From assembly GCA_002308935.1 (NCBI GenBank), contig DBWN01000146.1, positions 1-12,260 on the forward strand: 12,260 nucleotides of DNA. Reading direction: 5' to 3'. Of the stretch, positions 1-6,283 are shown one piece after another. Source of the stretch: Bacteroidales bacterium UBA1237 (GTDB taxonomy: Bacteria; Bacteroidota; Bacteroidia; Bacteroidales; UBA932). Within the stretch, counting starts at the first letter, position 1. Each line of letters begins with the position of its first letter. Position numbers and translations under genes: made by a program. A model generated the notes under the pieces. The model was not told the DNA's origin. It searched no databases and saw only the letters and a program-made list of their open reading frames with translations.

Positions 1-579
1 AAGACCACTCTGACAAGGATGCTTTCGCAGCATTACGGGTGGACCCCGAAATACGAATCCGTGACATACAACCCGTATCTTGAGGATTATTACAAGGATA
101 TCAAAAGATGGTCCTTCAATCTTGAGGTGTACTTCCTTGAGCAGCGGTTCCAGGATGTGCTCGAGATAGCGAAAAGCGAGGACGTGATAATCCAGGACAG
201 GACGCTTTTCGAGGGTGTGTATATCTTCGTGGCGAACAACTACGCAATGGGCAATCTGTCGGAGAGGGATTTCAATACTTATATGGCCCTTTTCAATATG
301 CTCATGGGGCTTGTAAGTCCTCCGGATCTGATGATCTACCTCAAGTGCTCCATTCCTCATCTTGTCGCTCAGATACAAAAGAGGGGCAGGGATTATGAGC
401 AAAGCATCAGCATAGACTATCTGAAGGGGCTCAATGACAGGTACGAGAAATTCATTAATGAAGACTACAAGGGAAAGGTCCTTACGATCGAGGCCGATGA
501 CCTTGATTTCGAGAACAGGCCTGAGGACTTCGCGCTTATAACGGACAAGATTGATGCGGAATTGTTCGGATTGTTCTGA
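1..579 (+). CDS. Deoxynucleoside kinase 1 (5'-truncated by window edge)
   Basis: This gene is open from base 1 in frame 1 and ends at TGA 577-579, so its start lies before the window. The first visible residues, KTTLTRML, are the end of a P-loop whose beginning (GxxGxG) is missing; the paralogue downstream shows the whole motif. Other dNK-family signatures are visible: the RWSFNLEVYFLEQRF helix, the DRTLFE motif (equivalent to the DRS/ERS catalytic region) and the lid-type QKRGRDYE segment. The family phosphorylates deoxynucleosides in the cytoplasm with ATP for salvage of DNA precursors. A hand alignment gives about 60 % identity to the next gene, which indicates tandem duplication. The residue after the DRT motif differs (FEG here, YED in the paralogue), so the two may differ in substrate. 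The exact nucleoside cannot be read from the sequence. The internal ATG at 19 is not the true start, because homology extends upstream of it. Confidence 0.9.
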   Translation, partial: KTTLTRMLSQHYGWTPKYESVTYNPYLEDYYKDIKRWSFNLEVYFLEQRFQDVLEIAKSEDVIIQDRTLFEGVYIFVANNYAMGNLSERDFNTYMALFNMLMGLVSPPDLMIYLKCSIPHLVAQIQKRGRDYEQSISIDYLKGLNDRYEKFINEDYKGKVLTIEADDLDFENRPEDFALITDKIDAELFGLF

Positions 580-586
580 TAGTGCG

Positions 587-617
587 TTTGACATATCGGA
601 AAAGAGAAGTATTTTTG
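587..617 (+). promoter_or_regulatory. Bacteroidetes-type promoter for kinase 2 / ligase
   Basis: TTTG at 587-590, a 19-bp spacer and TATTTTTG at 610-617 match the Bacteroidetes housekeeping consensus (TTTG, 19-21 bp, TAnnTTTG). It lies 43 bp upstream of the ATG of the second kinase, inside the 81-bp gap after the first kinase. Transcription would begin at about 620-624 and cover the second kinase and the ligase. Confidence 0.7.
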
Positions 618-660
618 AAGAAAGTCCCCAGAGGACATCACTTGAACAAAATCTATCACC

Positions 661-1287
661 ATGCATATAGCTATCGCAGGAAACATCGGAAGCGGGAAGA
701 CGACGCTTACCAAAATGCTTGCCGCCCATTATGGGTGGACTCCGAGATTCGAATCTGTTGACTTCAATCCTTATCTCGCTGATTTTTATGAAGATATGGA
801 GAGATGGTCATTCAATCTCCAGATCTATTTCCTCAACAAGAGGTTCAAGGACGTTGTGGAAATCTCCAAGAGAGATGACGTAATCATCCAGGACAGGACC
901 ATCTATGAGGATGCAAGGATATTCGCTCCCAATCTTCACGCCATGGGCCTGATGTCAAGCAGGGACTTCGAGAACTATTCCGACCTGTTCGACCTGATGA
1001 TGTCCCTGGTCAAGGCTCCTGATCTTCTCATTTACTTGCAGAGTTCCATCCCGAATCTCGTCTCGCAGATCCAGAAGAGAGGACGTGAATACGAAAAGAG
1101 CATAAGGATAGACTATCTGACCGGTCTTAATGAACGTTATGAGAGTTGGATCAAAAACTATGAGCACAAGCTCCTCATAGTGGATGCCGACCGTTATAAA
1201 TTCGGCAACCGCCCTGAGGACTTCGAGGCTGTGACCAACATGATAGATGGCGAACTGTTCGGTCTGTTCCCTGAATCAAAACAATAA
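661..1287 (+). CDS. Deoxynucleoside kinase 2
   Basis: This is a complete 208-residue deoxynucleoside kinase. The protein opens with MHIAIAGNIGSGKTTL, a P-loop at residues 7-15 placed at the N-terminus as expected for the dCK/dGK/dAK family. It also has the RWSFNLQIYFLNKRF helix, the catalytic-region motif DRTIYED and a lid-type KRGREYE segment. The length is normal for the bacterial family. The start at 661 is chosen because the P-loop begins only seven residues in and a consensus promoter lies just upstream. It should transfer phosphate from ATP to a deoxynucleoside in the cytoplasm. About 60 % of residues match the truncated kinase upstream by hand alignment. Lactobacilli carry similar tandem kinases (dAK with dGK or dCK) that form heterodimers, so a heterodimer is possible here too. 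The CoA ligase starts 4 bp downstream, suggesting cotranscription. Confidence 0.93.
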   Translation: MHIAIAGNIGSGKTTLTKMLAAHYGWTPRFESVDFNPYLADFYEDMERWSFNLQIYFLNKRFKDVVEISKRDDVIIQDRTIYEDARIFAPNLHAMGLMSSRDFENYSDLFDLMMSLVKAPDLLIYLQSSIPNLVSQIQKRGREYEKSIRIDYLTGLNERYESWIKNYEHKLLIVDADRYKFGNRPEDFEAVTNMIDGELFGLFPESKQ

Positions 1288-1291
1288 AGAC

Positions 1292-3193
1292 ATGGCGGAA
1301 AGAATAACAATCCTTGATTTCGTAGAGAAATATACCAGACAATTCGCAGGCAACACTTTCCTCCGTGAAAAACCCGACAAGGTCTGGACTGAGACTTCCT
1401 TTGAGACGACAAGACTTGAGGCATATCGTATCGCTGCCGGTCTTATGACTCTCGGAGTCGAGAAAGGGGACAAGATATCCTTGCTCTCAGAAGGAAGGAA
1501 CCTGTGGGTGATCGGAGAACTGGGCATCCTTTATGCCGGAGCGGTCAATGTCCCGCTTTCCGTGAAACTTGAAGAAGGAGGGGACCTCGTTTTCAGGATC
1601 CGGCATTCGGATTCCAAGATGGTGATGGTATCCGCGGGTCAGCTTCCCAAGATCCGGAAGATACTCCCTGACCTTCCTCAGGTGGAAAAAGTGATTGTCT
1701 TCGATCCCTTGCCGGAGTACGGTGAGAAGGAGATTTTCATAGGTGACGTCCAGAAAGCCGGAGATGATTTCCTTGCCTCCCATAGGGAAGAGTTTGAAAA
1801 GAGGTGGCATTCGGTAGGGCCGGACGATTATGCGAACATCAGTTACACTTCCGGAACGACAGCGGATCCCAAGGGAATCCTTCTGACGCACAGGAACTAT
1901 ACCGCTAATGTCGAGCAGGCCCATTCCGTCATCGGAATTGAAGAAGGGGCAGTCATGCTCATCATCCTTCCTTTGGACCATTGTTTCGCCCATGTAGCCG
2001 GATTCTATACGATGATGTCATACGGCGGCAGCATAGCGACGGTTCCCGTAGGAAAGACCGCCCTTGCTTCGCTGAAGAACATCCCTATTGCAATAAAAGA
2101 GACCCGGCCGATGATCATGCTGAGCGTTCCGGCTTTGGCCAGGAACTTCAAGAAGAACATCGAGAGCGGCATCAAGGCTAAAGGGCCCAAGGTTGAGAAG
2201 TTATACAACTTCGCCCTCAACAATGCTATCAAGTACAATAAAGAGTACTACAACAGGGGCGGTTTCCTCAACTGGTGGAGAAAGCCTCTGATGGCGCTTT
2301 TCGACAAACTGATATTCAAGAATGTCCGGGAAGGATTCGGAGGAAGAATGAGGTTCTTTGTCGGGGGTGGAGCCCTTTTGGATATAGAACTGCAGAGATA
2401 TTTCTGTGCAGTAGGAATGCCGATGTTCCAAGGGTACGGGCTTTCGGAAGCCACCCCGATCATCTGTTCAAATTCTCCTGGCCACGCCATTTTCGGGTCT
2501 TCCGGAAGGGTCGTCAAACCGATGGACATAAAGATCTGCGATTCCGACGGGAAGGAACTCCCTTATGGAGAAAGAGGAGAGATTGTCATCCGGGGTGAGA
2601 ACGTGATGGCCGGATATTGGAAGAACCCCGTCTCAACTGCTGAAACAATAGTTGACGGATGGCTCCACACCGGTGACATGGGTTACATGAATGATCCGGA
2701 ATACCTTTGGGTCGTAGGGCGTTTCAAGTCGCTGCTGATTTCTCCGGACGGAGAGAAATACTCTCCCGAAGGGTTCGAGGACGGTCTCACGGACGGCTCC
2801 AAATACATCGAACAGGTCATCCTTCACAATAACCAGAACCCTTATACCATAGTTCTGATTGTCCCTAATAAAGAAAATCTCAAAGAGTGGGCGAAGTCCC
2901 GCGGCAAGGATCCTTCTACAGAAGACGGCAAGAAGGAGATGCTCTCAAAGATCCAGTCTGAAATAGATTCCTACAAGAAGGGCGGATCCAGGGAAGGCCT
3001 TTTCCCTGAGAGGTGGCTGCCTGCCGCTGTGGTAGTCCTTCCTGAACCGTTCACCGAGCAGAACCATATGGTCAACAGCACGATGAAGATAGTAAGGGGC
3101 AAGGTCGAGAAATTCTATGCCGACAGGATAGAGTACGCATACACTACTGAAGGCAAGAATCTTTTCAATCCCAAGAACATGGAGTCGATTTAA
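1292..3193 (+). CDS. Long-chain fatty-acid-CoA ligase-type AMP-forming enzyme
   Basis: This encodes a 633-residue member of the ANL (AMP-forming acyl-CoA synthetase) superfamily, close to the long-chain FadD15-like group in length and motifs. It would activate a fatty acid through an acyl-AMP intermediate to acyl-CoA. Visible motifs are the phosphate-binding YTSGTTADPKG (about residues 185-195), GYGLSEATP, the GWLHTGD segment with its ribose-binding Asp, the hinge region GRFKSLLISPDGEKYSPEGFE, and the C-terminal NSTMKIVRGKV segment, which holds the likely catalytic Lys. No membrane segment is evident, so it is probably cytoplasmic or peripheral. An in-frame ATG at 1247 lies inside the kinase gene. 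The ATG at 1292 is preferred because it leaves a 4-bp gap and family-like sequence (MAERITILDFVEKYT) starts there. The substrate chain length is unknown. Confidence 0.9.
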   Translation: MAERITILDFVEKYTRQFAGNTFLREKPDKVWTETSFETTRLEAYRIAAGLMTLGVEKGDKISLLSEGRNLWVIGELGILYAGAVNVPLSVKLEEGGDLVFRIRHSDSKMVMVSAGQLPKIRKILPDLPQVEKVIVFDPLPEYGEKEIFIGDVQKAGDDFLASHREEFEKRWHSVGPDDYANISYTSGTTADPKGILLTHRNYTANVEQAHSVIGIEEGAVMLIILPLDHCFAHVAGFYTMMSYGGSIATVPVGKTALASLKNIPIAIKETRPMIMLSVPALARNFKKNIESGIKAKGPKVEKLYNFALNNAIKYNKEYYNRGGFLNWWRKPLMALFDKLIFKNVREGFGGRMRFFVGGGALLDIELQRYFCAVGMPMFQGYGLSEATPIICSNSPGHAIFGSSGRVVKPMDIKICDSDGKELPYGERGEIVIRGENVMAGYWKNPVSTAETIVDGWLHTGDMGYMNDPEYLWVVGRFKSLLISPDGEKYSPEGFEDGLTDGSKYIEQVILHNNQNPYTIVLIVPNKENLKEWAKSRGKDPSTEDGKKEMLSKIQSEIDSYKKGGSREGLFPERWLPAAVVVLPEPFTEQNHMVNSTMKIVRGKVEKFYADRIEYAYTTEGKNLFNPKNMESI

Positions 3194-3196
3194 CCC

Positions 3197-3229
3197 ATTG
3201 TTTCTTTTCCTGAAAATTGCTTATATTTG
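3197..3229 (+). promoter_or_regulatory. Bacteroidetes-type promoter for rubredoxin
   Basis: ATTG at 3197-3200 is followed by a 21-bp spacer and TATATTTG at 3222-3229, a full match to the TAnnTTTG -7 box. The predicted start near 3233-3236 gives a leader of about 35 nt before the rubredoxin ATG at 3269. It begins 3 bp after the ligase stop codon. Confidence 0.65.
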
Positions 3230-3268
3230 GCATATCAACAATTAAAGAATCTTTAAACACAAGACAAA

Positions 3269-3427
3269 ATGAAAAAATACGTTTGCGACGTTTGTGGTTA
3301 TGAATATGACCCTGAGGTCGGCGATCCTGATAACGGAATAGCCCCCGGAACTCTTTTTGAGGATCTTCCCGCAGAGTGGGTTTGCCCTTTGTGCGGAGTC
3401 GGCAAGGATGAATTCAGTCCTGCTTAA
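3269..3427 (+). CDS. Rubredoxin
   Basis: This 52-residue ORF is a classical rubredoxin. It begins MKKYVCDVCGYEYDPEVGDP and ends with EWVCPLCGVGKDEFSPA. The four iron-ligating cysteines are present as CxxC pairs at residues 6/9 and 39/42, together with the conserved aromatic Tyr4, Tyr11 and Trp37 and the PG pair of the middle loop. The length is that of the standard one-domain family. Rubredoxins are small cytoplasmic one-electron carriers with a single Fe(Cys)4 centre. In anaerobes they often feed oxygen- or peroxide-reducing enzymes such as rubrerythrin or superoxide reductase. No partner oxidoreductase lies next to it. The gene has its own promoter and a strong terminator, so it is probably monocistronic. 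An A-rich stretch (AAGACAAA) precedes the ATG, as in other genes of this genome. Confidence 0.95.
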   Translation: MKKYVCDVCGYEYDPEVGDPDNGIAPGTLFEDLPAEWVCPLCGVGKDEFSPA

Positions 3428-3450
3428 TAGTCCAGCATCAACAGATTATC

Positions 3451-3479
3451 TCCGGGGCCGACGGCCCCGGATTTGTTTT
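3451..3479 (+). terminator. Intrinsic terminator after rubredoxin
   Basis: TCCGGGGCC (3451-3459) pairs perfectly with GGCCCCGGA (3463-3471) around a GAC loop, giving a 9-bp GC-rich stem. It is followed by the T-rich run TTTGTTTT (3472-3479). It lies 23 bp after the rubredoxin stop codon and separates that gene from the ZIP transporter. Confidence 0.88.
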
Positions 3480-3520
3480 AGTCATGGCGCAGCGTCTCGT
3501 AACTGAAAAGAATATTTGAA

Positions 3521-4297
3521 ATGGGTGCGGTAATCACAGGTCTTCTTATACCCTTGGCCGGAACGGTTCTGGGTTCAGCTTTCGTTTTCTTCATGAGGAA
3601 GGAAATGCCGTCCTATCTCCAGAAGGTGCTGCTCGGTTTCGCTTCCGGCGTTATGGTGGCCGCTTCTGTGTGGTCTCTGCTCATTCCTTCAATGGAGATG
3701 TGCGCGGACAAGGGAGCATGGGCCGCTTTTCCGGCGACTTTGGGGCTTTTGGCCGGATTCGCCTTCTTGCTGCTGATAGATTACGTGACACCTCATCTGC
3801 ATCCCGTAGGCGGCCCTGAAGGCCCGCGGAGTCATTTGTCGAAGACTGCTATGCTTGCGTTGGCGGTAACCATCCACAACCTTCCCGAAGGCATGGCGGT
3901 AGGAGTCGCTCTTGCCGGGGCAATGAATGCTGACGCCCATATGACTGCCGCAGGCGCTTTGGCGTTGTCCCTTGGTATCGCCATCCAGAATGTCCCGGAG
4001 GGAGCCATCATTTCCATGCCTTTAAGGGCTGCCGGCAATTCCAGATGGAAAGCTTTTCTGGTAGGTGGACTGAGCGGAGTTGTGGAACCTCTCGGCGGAC
4101 TTCTTGTGCTTATTCTAGCATCAGTAGTCACTCCTGCGATGCCGTATCTGCTGGCTTTCGCGGCAGGAGCAATGCTCTATGTCGTGATTGAAGAACTGGT
4201 TCCGGAAGCATCCCAAGGAGAGCATTCCAATATCGCAACAGTGGGTTTTGCGGTTGGTTTCGCCCTGATGATGGTACTTGATGTCGTTCTGGGATAG
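3521..4297 (+). CDS. ZIP-family divalent metal transporter
   Basis: This encodes a 258-residue polytopic membrane protein of the ZIP family, resembling the GufA/ZupT-like bacterial branch. ZIP proteins move Zn2+ and other divalent metals into the cytoplasm, or across a membrane toward it. The diagnostic metal-binding motifs are HNLPEG (residues 119-124, TM4) and QNVPEG (156-161, TM5), each continuing into a helix. A short histidine loop, PHLHP (91-95), lies between TM3 and TM4. About eight hydrophobic segments are seen, from GLLIPLAGTVLGSAFVFF near the N-terminus to the final helix ending at residue 258. A glutamate pair in the seventh segment (YVVIEELVPE) is also typical. The rubredoxin terminator upstream suggests independent transcription, but no convincing promoter was found in the 40 bp between them. 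The metal specificity cannot be determined. Confidence 0.92.
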   Translation: MGAVITGLLIPLAGTVLGSAFVFFMRKEMPSYLQKVLLGFASGVMVAASVWSLLIPSMEMCADKGAWAAFPATLGLLAGFAFLLLIDYVTPHLHPVGGPEGPRSHLSKTAMLALAVTIHNLPEGMAVGVALAGAMNADAHMTAAGALALSLGIAIQNVPEGAIISMPLRAAGNSRWKAFLVGGLSGVVEPLGGLLVLILASVVTPAMPYLLAFAAGAMLYVVIEELVPEASQGEHSNIATVGFAVGFALMMVLDVVLG

Positions 4298-4320
4298 GAG
4301 CAAATTGCCCCTGGCTGCAC

Positions 4321-4406
4321 ATCACACTTTCAAAAGTGTTGCTTGAGGTGAATGAACCCCAAAAAACAAAAAATGCCTTCAGGAGTATTTAAAGTGTGAT
4401 TTTTTG
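4321..4406 (+). terminator. Long inverted repeat with T run (possible terminator or attenuator)
   Basis: ATCACACTTT (4321-4330) and AAAGTGTGAT (4391-4400) are perfect 10-bp inverted partners, followed by TTTTTG (4401-4406). The left arm can also pair locally with AAAGTGT at 4333-4339, so two hairpins are mutually exclusive. It starts 23 bp after the ZIP stop codon. The T run is also the -33 element of the next promoter. A plain terminator is the simplest reading, but the 60-nt loop is unusual. Confidence 0.45.
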
Positions 4407-4436
4407 AATAACCTATTGTAATTATTATTATATTTG
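4403..4436 (+). promoter_or_regulatory. Bacteroidetes-type promoter for structured RNA
   Basis: TTTG at 4403-4406, a 22-bp AT-rich spacer and TATATTTG at 4429-4436 form a strong Bacteroidetes promoter. No protein gene follows on the plus strand. The transcript would start at about 4439-4443 and run into the structured region. Confidence 0.62.
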
Positions 4437-4437
4437 T

Positions 4438-4666
4438 CCTCGGATTCTGCGGGAGCATTTCACTTCTTGTAGCAGAGAAGAACGAATGGTGCTTGTTTTC
4501 ACCCGTCTGGATCCCGATTAATCGAAGGAAATAAAACCGGTCACCTCAACCGGTCTACAAATCTTTCATGATTTGGGCGGTTTGGTCGCGAGACCAGGCC
4601 GCCTTCCTTCGTTATATCATATAGCGATATACGTTACTTCAGTAGGGGTGTGTTTCTAGACCGAGG
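4438..4666 (+). ncRNA. Putative structured non-coding RNA, class unknown
   Basis: About 230 bases downstream of a strong promoter fold into a closed multi-branched shape. Terminal closing stem: CCTCGG 4438-4443 with CCGAGG 4661-4666. Arm A, 4454-4493: AGCA/TGCT, TTC/GAA and CTTCT/AGAAG. Stem B: CGAAGGAA 4523-4530 with TTCCTTCG 4604-4611 (8 bp, perfect) encloses three hairpins. These are ACCGGT 4536-4541 with 4549-4554; CAAATC 4558-4563 with GATTTG 4570-4575; and a 12-bp stem, including two G-U pairs, at 4576-4603 capped by a GCGA tetraloop. A last hairpin pairs TATATC 4613-4618 with GATATA 4626-4631. The GNRA loop and G-U pairs favour the plus strand as the RNA. I do not see the conserved cores of tmRNA, RNase P RNA, SRP RNA or tRNA. 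A divergent 6S RNA is not excluded. The exact 3' end is uncertain. Confidence 0.5.
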
Positions 4667-4847
4667 GTTTACCCATTTTCTTCCGGTTATAGATTTTCTT
4701 GGAAGCGTGGAGCATCTTGCGTCCGCTGACAGGACGCCCATGTTCTTCGATTTCTTTCTCCCTGCTGGCCTTCCTTTCCGCTTTCAGGATATCCTCCACG
4801 CTTACTTTGCCGATGATGACTTTGTTTGTTCCTCTTTTCCTTCTCAT
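4656..4847 (-). CDS. Small basic protein of unknown function
   Basis: This is a 63-residue, strongly basic ORF starting MRRKRGTNKVIIGKVSVEDI and ending in a lysine/arginine-rich tail (HASKKIYNRKK). I cannot assign a family; the tail resembles small conserved Bacteroidetes proteins ending in SKK-Y-RKK, but this is from memory. A helical, charged middle (EDILKAERKASREKEIEEHGR) separates the basic ends, which would suit RNA, ribosome or nucleoid binding, though that is speculation. The start at 4847 is chosen because a -7 box (TATATTTG, minus strand, at 4872-4879) lies about 25 bp upstream, and a longer in-frame start at 4997 would read through the terminator of the pump operon. No signal peptide or membrane segment is present. 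Its 3' end is convergent with, and slightly overlaps, the putative structured RNA on the other strand. Confidence 0.6.
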   Translation of the reverse strand: MRRKRGTNKVIIGKVSVEDILKAERKASREKEIEEHGRPVSGRKMLHASKKIYNRKKMGKPSV

Positions 4848-4871
4848 GTTCTGCAGTTGTCCATTGCCGGA

Positions 4872-4904
4872 CAAATATATGATTTTCGTTTCTGCCTGGG
4901 AAAT
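4872..4904 (-). promoter_or_regulatory. Promoter of small basic protein gene
   Basis: On the minus strand TATATTTG (4872-4879) matches the TAnnTTTG -7 box. The -33 position, 21 bp upstream (4901-4904), reads ATTT, a weak match. The leader to the ATG at 4847 would be about 20 nt. The box lies right after the terminator of the pump operon. Confidence 0.5.
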
Positions 4905-4910
4905 CCTTGC

Positions 4911-4945
4911 AAGAAAAATGGCGGAGACTTTTTGGGCCCCGCCAT
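4911..4945 (-). terminator. Intrinsic terminator of the efflux operon
   Basis: On the minus strand ATGGCGG (4945-4939) pairs perfectly with CCGCCAT (4924-4918) across a 14-nt loop. The stem is followed by TTTTTCTT (4917-4911 and beyond). It sits 32 bp past the stop codon of the last pump gene. There is no T run on the plus-strand side, so it works only for minus-strand transcripts. Confidence 0.8.
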
Positions 4946-4977
4946 ACGGTTTGTAGGTTTTGATAGAGGGGAAGCCG

Positions 4978-6273
4978 TCATTCACCGGCTTCGCCACGTA
5001 TGATTCTTATGTCTTCTTCACGGAAGTCAATTCCTATCTCTTTCTCGAATTCTTCCTTCTTCTCTTCTATTTCATCCTTGTGGCGGATCACCCAGTTCTC
5101 GGCATATACTGCAGCAGTCGCCAGTATGAAATATACAACGGTCTGGATAGTGAGGGCTATCATCTGGTCGTGAGCGGAAGAGAGGTCTCCTCCCGCGGTT
5201 GACATGTTGATGAAAGCTTGGCTTCCGAATGTCGAGGGGAAGATATAGGAGAAGTATTTCCAGAATCCGGGTATAGCCGCACTTGGCCAGGATGTCCCGG
5301 TGAGGAATACGCAAATCGGAGACATGAAAAGAAACAGCACGAATACGGTTTCCCTTTTCTTTATCAAGGTGGAGAAAGTCATGCTGAAGAAAACGCATGC
5401 GGTCACATAGAACAGCAGCAGGATCAGAATGTTCAGGAATTCACCCCTTTGGGGAAGTCCGAAGATTGCAGGAACTATGCTGGCTATGTATATTCCGATG
5501 ATCATCCAGAGACCCCAATACGCGAATCCTCTTCCGAGGACAATTCTTCCCATTCCATGACCTTGGAGATGACCGGGCAGTGATGCGAAACTCCTGTTCT
5601 GCTCCCTTTGGGTTCCTGCCAGCAGCGACATTCCGTAGAACATCGCCTGTTGGATTATGATGAGCAGTATTGCCGAAAGCAGGAATATCGAGTAAGAGAA
5701 CGCATTGTTGTAAGGATTGTTCTCTTCGTAAGGCACTGCCTGGACAAGCTGTGCCGCTTCGATTCCGGTGAAACCCGCGGCGGCATACCGTTCGATCTGT
5801 ATTTGTCCGATCTCCTGGAGCATGACATGGTTGGTCGCCATAAGTGCGTTCTTGTAGTAAAGGAAGCATGACATGTCGCAGTAGACGGAAAGGGTGGCCG
5901 TCTCCATTCTCTGGAGTTTCTCTCCGAAGTCCCGGGGGAAAAGAACGATTCCTTTTACTTTCCTTTCCTGCATCAGCTTTTCGGCTTCCGCCATGTTGAT
6001 GCATTTGTATGCCACCTCGACTTCCCTTGTAGCATCGAGTTCACGTATGTATCTTCTGCTTTCACTGCACGCGGCTTCATCCACGATCGCTATCGGGGTA
6101 TCGTCCAGTATACCGTTCCTGTACACTACGTTGTAAAGAAGAGGATATATGAGTCCGGCTCCGAAGAAGATCAGCATCACACCTCCGTCCGAGAATATCT
6201 GCTTGAGCTCGTTGCAAGCTAAACTGCAGAAATCCAAAAGCCATTCACCGAAGTATCTTTTTTTCGTTGCCAT
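4978..6273 (-). CDS. ABC-2 type transporter permease (second of pair)
   Basis: This encodes a 431-residue inner-membrane protein with the layout of the ABC-2 permease group that includes YbhS, YbhR and YhhJ. An N-terminal transmembrane helix (about residues 32-50, GVMLIFFGAGLIYPLLYN) is followed by a large extracytoplasmic domain, including PIAIVDEAACSESRRYIREL, up to about residue 190. At least five hydrophobic segments fill roughly residues 190-400 (for example FLLSAILLIIIQQAMFYGMSLL). A charged cytoplasmic tail of about 35 residues (HKDEIEEKKEEFEKEIG) ends the protein, somewhat longer than usual. It is the last gene of the operon, 10 bp after the other permease and 32 bp before an intrinsic terminator. 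The two permeases would form a heterodimer carrying substrate or coupling energy to the adaptor and outer-membrane channel. The substrate is unknown. Confidence 0.88.
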   Translation of the reverse strand: MATKKRYFGEWLLDFCSLACNELKQIFSDGGVMLIFFGAGLIYPLLYNVVYRNGILDDTPIAIVDEAACSESRRYIRELDATREVEVAYKCINMAEAEKLMQERKVKGIVLFPRDFGEKLQRMETATLSVYCDMSCFLYYKNALMATNHVMLQEIGQIQIERYAAAGFTGIEAAQLVQAVPYEENNPYNNAFSYSIFLLSAILLIIIQQAMFYGMSLLAGTQREQNRSFASLPGHLQGHGMGRIVLGRGFAYWGLWMIIGIYIASIVPAIFGLPQRGEFLNILILLLFYVTACVFFSMTFSTLIKKRETVFVLFLFMSPICVFLTGTSWPSAAIPGFWKYFSYIFPSTFGSQAFINMSTAGGDLSSAHDQMIALTIQTVVYFILATAAVYAENWVIRHKDEIEEKKEEFEKEIGIDFREEDIRIIRGEAGE

Positions 6274-6283
6274 ATTGTCAAAA

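Noticed and set aside
1247..1291. Upstream ATG for the CoA ligase
   Set aside because: It lies within the kinase gene and adds 15 residues unlike the family; the ATG at 1292 fits the spacing better.
3511..3518. AATATTTG as a -7 box for the ZIP gene
   Set aside because: It lacks the first T, has no -33 partner at the right spacing and would start transcription inside or after the ATG.
4438..4666. Structured region as tmRNA, RNase P RNA, SRP RNA or a tRNA
   Set aside because: None of the conserved cores I know of for these families is visible, and the stem layout does not fit them.
4848..4997. N-terminal extension of the small basic protein (start at 4997, 113 residues)
   Set aside because: It would overlap the end of the pump operon and pass through its terminator hairpin and the -7 box of the small gene. 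The extra residues show no coding character.
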